Part shown: positions 17,901 to 23,290 of the stretch, in pieces | How the letters are laid out: each line of letters begins with the position of its first letter | Numbering within the stretch: position 1 is the first letter of the stretch | From: a virus | Length of the DNA stretch: 27,774 bases | Reading direction: 5' to 3' (one strand) | Virus record (IMG/VR): IMGVR_UViG_3300033153_002119 | Coordinates: 1-27,774 of that record | Translations under genes and position numbers: made by a program | Notes under the pieces: model-generated | What the model was told of the DNA's origin: nothing | The model's input: only the letters and a program-made list of their open reading frames with translations | Databases searched by the model: none

Positions 17901-20774
17901 GCGGATGGTTTCTTTATCCAATGGCAAGGGGGACACTCATCAAGTACAACTGCTACCCACCACGGGGGTGCTGCTTATTTAAGAGGCGGAAACCAAACTG
18001 GATTAGGTGGTGGTAATGGTGGGGCTGTTTATCTAATAGGTGGAACTTCAAATTCTGGTGATGGTGGAGATATAAACTTATCACCTGGAGTAGCAGGGGA
18101 TATAAACATAGGAAGTACAACAAGTACTGAAAGTGAATACAGGTTAACCGTAGTAAGTAACGTTGCTGATACTGGTCTTTACTTAACATCAAAAGGTAAT
18201 CAAGGAATTTATTTTAATAATAGTAACCATGCTGGTGTTATAAGGTTAGGTGGGTTCCAAGTTACAGGGGATGCAAATGATTGGTTAATGACAAGGTCTA
18301 ATTCAAATATAGATTCCTTAACCATTAATGCAGGTACTGCTGGAGTTTCAGCCGGTTGGGAAGCAGCTGACCTTATACTTAGAGGTGGGGATGGTGCAGC
18401 AGCAGTTGGCTTTGAAGATGGGGGTCATATATATATGTACCCTGGTCAACTATCTTCCGGGGGTGTTGATGGTAGTCTTTACTTTGGTGATGGAACATCT
18501 ATTGGGGGCTTGGCAGCCAGGTCATCAGAAACTAACGTGATATACTATGATACTACTACTGGGTTACTAACCTATGGATCACCAACAGCTAGTGGTTATT
18601 GGACAGATGGTGGAACCTATCTAATTCCTACTACAGCCGGTGACTCTATAAAAACTGATGGGACAGGAGGGATTTATGTCTCCACGGCATACACAACTGG
18701 ATTTACTCCAAGTGGCACTAATGGATCCCAGATGGATCTTTACACTGGGAATGTAAACACTGTATCATTTTATAATGGGTGGACAGGAATGAATGTTCCA
18801 GTGAGGTTAACTCATAGTACTAATGCCACAATGGAGTTTAATACAGGATCAAGTTATGTTGGTGGAATAAGGTCAGGCGATGAAACTATTAGCCCATCTT
18901 CAGATATAGGGATGTGGACAGGAGATGCAACAGGAACAGGAGATAATACAGGAAGCCTATACATCTATACAGGAGCATCTACCTCAGGTACTCGAGGGCA
19001 AACCTATCTTGGTGATGGTTCAATCGGGGGATTACAAGCCAAAGGGGCTGAGACAAATGTAGTTTATTATAATACCACTAGTGGCCTTATAACTTATGGA
19101 ACTGTTTCAGCTGGGACTTCAGTTGACTTTGGTGCTGCTACCTACATTCCCTACATGCAAACTGATGCCTTGAATTTCGATTACTCATCAGCTTTTAAGT
19201 ATGCATCAGGGATATTATATGCTGACGGAGGAATTGCTGTCTCAGCATTATCGGCTGCTGATGGGGCTCTTGTTATGGCATCAGGGGGCGGGGTAGGATT
19301 ACTCTCCACTGACTCTACATTAACTTGGAGTGGGAATACTCTTATCGTTGACGAATCAGCTGCTACTACCTCTGGTGGGACAATAAGATTATCTAACACT
19401 AACACAGCACAGTCAGCCGGGGCAACAGCAGGGGAGGTTGAATTTTTTAAATCTGACGGCTCAACACAAGGGGCTGGAATAGTTAGTTATGTTAAGTCAG
19501 AAGCTTTTGATGCTGGAGGAACTTATAACCTAATTTTTGCAACAGGTCAGGATGTTTATGGAGCAGGTAGTAACGGATTCTTAGTACTGGATTACCTTGG
19601 TAACCTTAAGCTTAACGAGGATGGGGGTACCAACGGACATTTCTTTACTTATAATAGTGCTAATAATATATCTACAGAACAAGGGTATTTCCCATCTTCA
19701 GGTTCATCATACTTCTCAGGAACTACAGATTATAGCGTAGAGGGGTACATGGCTAGGCCATCAGCATATCAGACTATTGATTATACCTTGATATATCAAT
19801 ATGGTGGTTCTTATGGGGGAATGTTTCACCGTCAAGGGACTTCTGCTTCAGATTTAAGGATAGATTATAATTATCTTGGGTGGGGAATTACCACTACTTC
19901 TACTGCCTGGAGAGAATCCTTTAGAGTTACCGATGGCTATGCCCAAATCAAGGGCCTTACTACAGCTTTCCTTTACGTAGATGCAATCTCAGCTGCTTAT
20001 GATACCAATATATTCTTCAGGCAAGTGTCTACTGCTGTTGGGTTGGTAGGGTGGGATGATTCTGCTGCTAAAATGAAGTATCAATATGGTGCTACCTTTG
20101 GTACTTCTGGTTACTTTGCTCATAACGCCACTAACTTTGATATGTATGGGACTACTACAGCTTACCTTACAGTGGATGCTCTTACGGGAATAGCTACACT
20201 GGCTTTACAGGCTGCAAGTAACCAAGATTCTGAACTACGGTTCAGGTATGATGCATCAACTCAGGCTATGATTGGGTTCGATGCCTCTGCTTCTGCAATT
20301 AAAGTCCAACATGGTTCCGCTTTCTCAACTACTCCCGCCATCTTTATAGGCACTTCGGAACACGTATTCATAGGGGGTGTAACTAATGATACCACCTATG
20401 AACTCAGGGTTGCTGGGGATATCTATGCCTCGGGTAATATAGTAGCTTACTCTGATATTAGGAAGAAGGATATACTTGGGGACATAGAACTGGACTGGAT
20501 AAAGTACAAGGATATTAATCCTATACATTATAAATGGAAGGCCGGTCAATTCGATGACTGGAGGGCTGACGAAGAACATTATGGTTTCTCAGCTCAACAA
20601 ATGCTTACCCTATTCCCCCACACTGCTAGGTATGCGGATGAGTTCGATGAGTATAGCTTAAGGCACATGGGTATTACTGCATTGAATACCGTAGCTATCC
20701 AAGATAACAGAACAGAAATAGAAAGGTTACAGGATAGGGTACAAGAATTGGAAGACGAATTATCTAAAAATTAA
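11940..20774 (+). CDS. Giant tail fibre with C-terminal peptidase S74 chaperone
   Basis: 2944 residues. The N-terminal ~170 residues look like a baseplate-attachment domain. Then come phage fibre repeats (WANFTGTPTTIANYGITDAYT at ~198-220), His/Asn-rich repeats (~980-1040), and long beta-helical or pectin-like repeats rich in Gly, Ser, Thr. The C-terminus is a peptidase S74 domain: SDIRKKD at 2838-2844 supplies Ser2838 and Lys2843 (the i+5 Ser-Lys pair known from endosialidases), followed by EHYGFSAQQM and a final heptad-like coiled coil. S74 domains trimerise the fibre, then cleave themselves off just at the Ser, releasing about 107 residues here. No endosialidase or other depolymerase active site was recognised. 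It overlaps the spike gene at its start and probably binds the host. Confidence 0.85.
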   Translation: MAQTQAEFRENIRVAMVDNSRYPIIAGQPMPPDMTSEMENSMARLANPIWQMVASWALGLEGDEFPDENVRSDEADPIPGYLDAKVDDDTIKVNLSTHKMYVAGIPLASDTEIGGVVIGAQPFLFMTGAQLMLNAETDPLLVGGDSMVPTSRAVKLYVDSLITGSGGGGDMLKSTYDTAENGVVDDAERLDNQLPSYYLDWANFTGTPTTIANYGITDAYTITEVDAFFEGEDLGKKQVDWARILNTPVIPIISSAGAYRIATAESVSSVVGHADLTWDSITLTIDGITDISGNLQVDSITEHTGANGVNVLTALHVDTITEYTTDNGVLIDTALIKDSIIYPNYAIDPNTYLDVSTADVLSFATGGGWRLYVANTSVQVSTNFLPGTSYSHDLGNATRYWAEAYMDIIYLKNTAGTTAGTILQDASDVFRIQPGSAQAVQDTASLNNFYEVQDNTVANDFTRQYGDRFTVTTDGDVLVQIQGDYTHLTNIADSSSSYTIDFYKERATGKTANTNDIFGRINGNFYNDNVTPGTVQGAVIQFRAITVTDGAEDSDMEFWTFKGGAQTIQLRLGTGVYVNNVAADETELYVVAIDNTTGLLSKRLVSGLGSGSDGFLSAVDASDITAVDFTMSGATDILNVDFGHNFTVHDDVTLTSLATDNIMKWDGAAWINVPIPTSGTGNAYSSITDGTNTANASGSDTFKLRTANNLLTILVTDNDATHNDNVLLTINEANISHDNIADVSIDDHHARDHILSGSTHTASGLTAGWVIAGDTATTFSWRQLLYSELGSIPSSFNPDTHASSHEIGGGDLVDHDNLTNFATAEHFLQTAITNVSTALATGILTVTTGTGALGSITDSSTNWDTAYSHSQIVTGNPHVIGYADISDFSTGVSTHETSHADVLIDGDFTSEGLMRRGASAGVYTVITDDSTNWGTAYTHSQVTSGNPHAVTYAELGGTQPAPLAHASSHADAGADSVDHDTLTNTHNLTTDINHNTILNNHDLTTDIDHDTITNTGGNKHIDWTNATNALVTTGNITTSADIYLDSNSNTSHAARRIYWGDAGDWDTFIIESTDDALGITVGGAQAVYINSKSFGFVSSGALAANEGMYIQHTEDSSSGGQLNFIKIRATTNDAVIGDHFGKISGWFYNDATQLYEGARIDMVVSDETDGTEDARILFYASNAGTLNTYQLEIAQTFVNVTGTLRFGDANTTIYEDGSSNLTFHDDVSGILTLAQLYGGSTPMVYPGAGIALSTGSAWGTSITDNSADWDTAFGWGDHDGLYDTTGTAAGLISTHESTYNHTNYNTAYSHSQIVTGNPHSIGYADISDFNTGVSTYETSHTGVVSWGTASSQYIVLGSTAGAIESSNLLYFSTGATTDLNINHATADSRINWRSAGNVYFYISADSTGAHLNSGAPILWITPTGAANPRIALGSNASGTAYITIKDTDTVTPYTNIIQVNNAASGLSVFNVLESGGLMAPQLGNDEAETNLLGWDVTTGLITYRSVSGLGIGSDPMVYPDAGIALSTGSAWGTSITDNSSTWDAAQAGHANLTSLSALSYVSASFVKMTAAGTFALDTTVYGTGDVSWGTVTNEYLLLGGPSGDIASTSNLSYNTTSDRFYITGETSISGPIGTDAHVFTVNTNDSVYSGIRVAQGGANTGPHLIFTVSDTTQYLNFSPHIPDGASAISYYFNTVDALTTAGAKLVSIENNDVEKFFIDKDGNVDIEAGAEYRINGVAIGVGAGDVSWGTETGEQPIVYGATAGDIDSTASDFTFNTTDKILTVGGTGTGNAGGQLVMENGTTTYLSIFSDVANNARIRGGVQDAAILIYPNAVRGQIGIGASSTTNTFLMIRDPSTSTNTTTLDLLDSVGTSMLTIYEAGTVYLPTLGDDDTEDHVVAIDDSTGLLTKRSVASISGTTISFGAAVDEIPFTNSGLNDFDYATDFKYNGTILSVSSTVNITQPGGGNPFGLVNSAGNGTNTFSINTGADGFFIQWQGGHSSSTTATHHGGAAYLRGGNQTGLGGGNGGAVYLIGGTSNSGDGGDINLSPGVAGDINIGSTTSTESEYRLTVVSNVADTGLYLTSKGNQGIYFNNSNHAGVIRLGGFQVTGDANDWLMTRSNSNIDSLTINAGTAGVSAGWEAADLILRGGDGAAAVGFEDGGHIYMYPGQLSSGGVDGSLYFGDGTSIGGLAARSSETNVIYYDTTTGLLTYGSPTASGYWTDGGTYLIPTTAGDSIKTDGTGGIYVSTAYTTGFTPSGTNGSQMDLYTGNVNTVSFYNGWTGMNVPVRLTHSTNATMEFNTGSSYVGGIRSGDETISPSSDIGMWTGDATGTGDNTGSLYIYTGASTSGTRGQTYLGDGSIGGLQAKGAETNVVYYNTTSGLITYGTVSAGTSVDFGAATYIPYMQTDALNFDYSSAFKYASGILYADGGIAVSALSAADGALVMASGGGVGLLSTDSTLTWSGNTLIVDESAATTSGGTIRLSNTNTAQSAGATAGEVEFFKSDGSTQGAGIVSYVKSEAFDAGGTYNLIFATGQDVYGAGSNGFLVLDYLGNLKLNEDGGTNGHFFTYNSANNISTEQGYFPSSGSSYFSGTTDYSVEGYMARPSAYQTIDYTLIYQYGGSYGGMFHRQGTSASDLRIDYNYLGWGITTTSTAWRESFRVTDGYAQIKGLTTAFLYVDAISAAYDTNIFFRQVSTAVGLVGWDDSAAKMKYQYGATFGTSGYFAHNATNFDMYGTTTAYLTVDALTGIATLALQAASNQDSELRFRYDASTQAMIGFDASASAIKVQHGSAFSTTPAIFIGTSEHVFIGGVTNDTTYELRVAGDIYASGNIVAYSDIRKKDILGDIELDWIKYKDINPIHYKWKAGQFDDWRADEEHYGFSAQQMLTLFPHTARYADEFDEYSLRHMGITALNTVAIQDNRTEIERLQDRVQELEDELSKN
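12840..19150 (+). repeat. Internally repeated region of the giant fibre
   Basis: Sequence-level repeats lie inside the fibre gene. A 22-base identical block occurs at 16687-16708 and 17167-17188. The protein blocks beginning VYP(G/D)AGIALSTGSAWGTS occur at residues ~1244 and ~1517. The TAYSHSQIVTGNPH block occurs near residues 860 and 1315, with a divergent copy near 930. A module ending in TTGLLTY-like motifs occurs five times (DNA ~13690, ~16390, ~17605, ~18520, ~19045). The copies are diverged, so they are old duplications rather than an assembly loop. Confidence 0.7.
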
Positions 20775-20777
20775 AAC

Positions 20778-21059
20778 ATGGCAACACAGCAATTTACTAT
20801 ACCAGCCCACGATGAAGAATTCATAACTAATCAGATACAATTAGATTTAGATTCTAAAACAGCTACAGTTCATGTGGCTTATAGGTTGGCTGGTTCAGAA
20901 GTTAAGCCTAAGCTTGAGATGAAGCTGGTAGATGTGGTACCATTATTCCAGGCCGAGCTAACACCTGAAGAGATCCAGGCCTTTAAGAAGGGATTAAACC
21001 TTATCGTATCAACTGCCTGGGAAAAACAATTAAATGATATAACTGAAGACGTACTCTAA
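20778..21059 (+). CDS. Small conserved protein, paralogue of the product at 22226-22501
   Basis: 93 residues, starting four bases after the fibre stop and ending in a TAATG overlap. It aligns along its whole length with the 91-residue product at 22226: IPAHDEEFITNQIQLDLDSK versus IPETIEDQFIRQITFDIETK, A-x-V-x-V-x-Y in both, and KGLNLIVSTAW versus KQVMAKAWDVL near the C-terminus. The fold looks like a small beta hairpin plus a C-terminal helix. No known family was recognised. Being the first gene after the fibre, it might be a fibre assembly or attachment factor, an inference only. Confidence 0.6.
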   Translation: MATQQFTIPAHDEEFITNQIQLDLDSKTATVHVAYRLAGSEVKPKLEMKLVDVVPLFQAELTPEEIQAFKKGLNLIVSTAWEKQLNDITEDVL

Positions 21060-21547
21060 TGCCACTATCACCTACTGCTTCAATCTCAGCTAACCAGATC
21101 AATGTTGAGATGGGTTATTCATCTACTGCTCAGATGAGTATTGCCACTGTGTTATCAGCAGTAGGTAAAGCTACTAACCCCGATTCATATAATGAGATGC
21201 GTGGGTTTGATAGGCTTAACTTTGGACAGAACCCTTCACAATGGCAAGAAGGGTGGGTGTATCCTAGTGGAAATGTTAATTACTTAAAGAGTTTTACTAT
21301 TAGTTTTAATGTTACCCTAACCAATTACTCCCGTACCGATTCCATTTCAGGAACATGTTACTGGTGCGTATCAACCTCCTCAAGTTCTATGGTATGCAGG
21401 GATACAGGATCATTCTCATACTCAGCTGGAGTCTACGCAGCGGCTCATGGTGAATCCAACATATATGGTTCTGGCCCTTTCAATGACCCCATGTATATCT
21501 GGTTAAGTTTGGACAATGTAGACTGGATGTATGTCTTTAGCTCGTAA
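21059..21547 (+). CDS. Small beta-rich structural protein with tail-fibre-type N-terminal repeat
   Basis: 162 residues. The first ~50 (ISANQINVEMGYSSTAQMSI, then NPDSYNEMRGFD) match the short motif found in phage receptor-region proteins: I-S-x-x-x-I-N-x-E-x-G-x-x-S-x-x-x-x-S-[IL], ending in M-R-G. The C-terminal ~100 residues are rich in Ser, Tyr, Trp with a CYWCVSTSSSSMVC cluster of three cysteines, suggesting a compact beta domain. A receptor-binding tip or decoration protein is plausible. The start overlaps the upstream stop, and its last 17 bases overlap the sulfotransferase gene. Confidence 0.5.
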   Translation: MPLSPTASISANQINVEMGYSSTAQMSIATVLSAVGKATNPDSYNEMRGFDRLNFGQNPSQWQEGWVYPSGNVNYLKSFTISFNVTLTNYSRTDSISGTCYWCVSTSSSSMVCRDTGSFSYSAGVYAAAHGESNIYGSGPFNDPMYIWLSLDNVDWMYVFSS

Positions 21548-22229
21548 TTATATAATAAAAGAATACACCCACGAGCTACATGCCCGGTGGAGTGAGGAAA
21601 GGGAGGTGAAGATACGAAACAATTCTGTTCTAGCAACATCAAGGTCGGGTCATTTCTTTACTGTGGCTACTATTAAATCATGGATAGGGGATGCTAAAGA
21701 CCCTCTGCTAATGTTTAATAACTATGAGAATCGGTCCCCAGAAAAGGCAAAAGAAAAAGAGATTGCCTTAGCAAGAGAAGGGGTAAAGGTTATAATAGTA
21801 AGGGATCTTTTGAACTGGGCAAGTTCTCTGGGGAAAAGGACAACCATACCACAGGATGTACTCAATGCTTGGTACCAAATCGCCCAAGAATATATAGAAC
21901 CAAAAGTATTACCAAACTTTATACGGGTACATTATGATACCTTTTTTGAGAGTAAGAAGTACAGACAAACAATCTGCAAGCAAGTAGGGGGCAACTATCA
22001 CGAAGAAGGACTAGATGTTGTATCTGGGCCTGGCAAAGGCAGCTCATTTGATGGATTTGAATTCCAAGGTAAGGGTAGTCAGATGAATGTATTGGAGAGA
22101 TATAAATTATTGGATGAAGATACACTAAGCCTATTAAAAAGGAACCCAGGTATCTTAACCTTCTATTTAAAATATTGGAATCCTAACTCAACCAAAACAG
22201 AAATCATAAATAAGTTATTACAATCATGA
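21531..22229 (+). CDS. Sulfotransferase-like protein
   Basis: 232 residues. SVLATSRSGHFFTVATIKSW (residues 32-51) resembles the 5'-phosphosulfate-binding loop of PAPS-dependent sulfotransferases. VKVIIVRDLLNWASSLGKR (85-103) resembles the 3'-phosphate-binding segment (v-R-D-p-x-N-w-x-A-S-r), with Arg91, Asp92, Ser98/99. Further down come VHYDTFFESKKYRQ (133-146) and GKGSSFDGFEF (168-178) followed by MNVLERY, as in sulfotransferase-fold proteins. The product would transfer sulfate from PAPS to an unknown acceptor, perhaps a host surface glycan or a virion component. Start ATG 21531 overlaps the previous gene; the stop TGA overlaps the next ATG. A catalytically inactive relative cannot be excluded. 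Confidence 0.65.
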   Translation: MSLARNYIIKEYTHELHARWSEEREVKIRNNSVLATSRSGHFFTVATIKSWIGDAKDPLLMFNNYENRSPEKAKEKEIALAREGVKVIIVRDLLNWASSLGKRTTIPQDVLNAWYQIAQEYIEPKVLPNFIRVHYDTFFESKKYRQTICKQVGGNYHEEGLDVVSGPGKGSSFDGFEFQGKGSQMNVLERYKLLDEDTLSLLKRNPGILTFYLKYWNPNSTKTEIINKLLQS

Positions 22230-22501
22230 AAATCACAAAGACCATACCTGAAACAATAGAAGACCAATTTATTAGGCAAATCACCTTTGATATTGAGACT
22301 AAGAAAGCCTTTGTCCAAGTAGATTATACAGGGGAAACTCCACACTCGGAGATGATAGAAGTAGACTTCTCAAATCAATTGGGTTTAGCTACAGCTCTTC
22401 AAAAAACCGTTATTAAAAAGTTTTTTAAACAGGTCATGGCAAAGGCTTGGGATGTTTTAGATACTGAAATACCAGACACTGTCTTCGACCCGAATGACTA
22501 G
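22226..22501 (+). CDS. Small conserved protein, paralogue of the product at 20778-21059
   Basis: 91 residues; starts in an ATGA overlap with the sulfotransferase and ends in TAG before a 54-base leader. It is related to the 93-residue product that follows the fibre (shared IPxxxE-x-[FQ]-I-x-x-[IQ], D-[IL]-[DE]-[TS]-K-x-A-x-V-x-V-x-Y, and a C-terminal helix ending AW). Identity is low but co-linear, so an old duplication is likely. Function unknown. The pair brackets the receptor-like protein and the sulfotransferase. Confidence 0.6.
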   Translation: MKITKTIPETIEDQFIRQITFDIETKKAFVQVDYTGETPHSEMIEVDFSNQLGLATALQKTVIKKFFKQVMAKAWDVLDTEIPDTVFDPND

Positions 22502-22555
22502 CATACCTGAATACTATTATTTAACAACACCAGATTATTAATAATTAATAGAGCT
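22502..22555 (+). promoter_or_regulatory. AT-rich leader with a 12-bp palindrome before the baseplate wedge genes
   Basis: 54 bases without a gene. ATTATTAATAAT at 22534-22545 is a perfect palindrome and AGCTATG carries the start of the next gene, the same context as at 5255 and 25725. No Shine-Dalgarno, and no terminator-like stem with a T tract was seen. Confidence 0.3.
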
Positions 22556-22906
22556 ATGAAGAAGATTAAAATTGAGAGAACAAAGATTACCGAGAACAAG
22601 GTTAAGTTCCAAGGGGATACCGAGAAGACCCTTGACTACAAAGACCTGATCGAGATTGCACTGGACGTGGTACCTCAGGGAGGCTTTGCCCCCAAAGATA
22701 TCAGGGACAGGAATCGTGTACAGGATGCTCTTGACAAGGCAACCACTTCTATTGAGTTAGAGGATGCTGATTTCGAAGCACTGGAGAAGATCATGAAGGA
22801 CTCCCGTTGGACTATCAGGGATCCAGAATTGAATGATTTCCTTAACAATTTCGAAGAGGGTATCTACAAAAAAATAGAAGAAAAGAAACCTGCTAAGAAG
22901 AATTAA
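22556..22906 (+). CDS. Small charged protein of unknown function in the baseplate wedge operon
   Basis: 116 residues, highly charged, Lys-rich C-terminus (KIEEKKPAKKN). The pattern DYKDLIEIALDVVPQGGFAP, RVQDALDKATTSIELEDADF and LEKIMKDSRWTIRDPELNDF resembles small phage proteins with a 'leed-x-[DE]-[YF]-x-x-L-x-x-x-x-x-x-x-x-W-x-[IV]-x-d-x-x-i-x-x-F' layout that accompany structural genes. I cannot name the family or function. The product is probably helical and soluble, possibly a morphogenesis factor. The stop overlaps the gp25-like gene by TAATG. Confidence 0.6.
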   Translation: MKKIKIERTKITENKVKFQGDTEKTLDYKDLIEIALDVVPQGGFAPKDIRDRNRVQDALDKATTSIELEDADFEALEKIMKDSRWTIRDPELNDFLNNFEEGIYKKIEEKKPAKKN

Positions 22907-23280
22907 TGGCAACAGTAAGAACCCAAGGTTTGGAATTCCCCCTCGTACTTACCGGTGGTAAACACACCATAGTCGAGGGGGATGACCTTATTAAGTCGTC
23001 CATAAGAATTATACTTTCCTGGCCACTACATACCAGGGAGTACATTGATGAGTTCGGTTCTCGTATTGATGAGGCAATCGAAGATCAAAATGATGGTATA
23101 CTTATGGCTCTAGTAAAGAGGTTCGTAGTGGGGGCCATAGTTAAATGGGAGCAAAGAATAGAACTCCAGAAATTGTCCTTTGAAAGACCTGGACCAGAGA
23201 AGCTGGTGGTAAACATCAATTTCCTTATCAAGGACATTAATATTGAAGATACACTACGGTATACATTCTATACCAACTAA
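22906..23280 (+). CDS. Baseplate wedge protein, GPW/gp25-like
   Basis: 124 residues, the usual gp25 size. The order LEFPLVLTGGKHTIVEGDDL, IRIILSWPLHTREYIDEFGS (the 'l-x-[ST]-x-x-G-e-r-x-x-x-p-x-f-G' segment, residues ~35-50), then VKWEQRIELQKLSF and LVVNINFLIKD matches the GPW/gp25 fold with its lysozyme-like but non-enzymatic core. gp25 forms the wedge core with gpJ/gp6 and nucleates the sheath. It lies 10 bases before the gpJ-like gene, the conserved W-J order of P2. Confidence 0.85.
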   Translation: MATVRTQGLEFPLVLTGGKHTIVEGDDLIKSSIRIILSWPLHTREYIDEFGSRIDEAIEDQNDGILMALVKRFVVGAIVKWEQRIELQKLSFERPGPEKLVVNINFLIKDINIEDTLRYTFYTN

Positions 23281-23290
23281 TCAATAAGAT

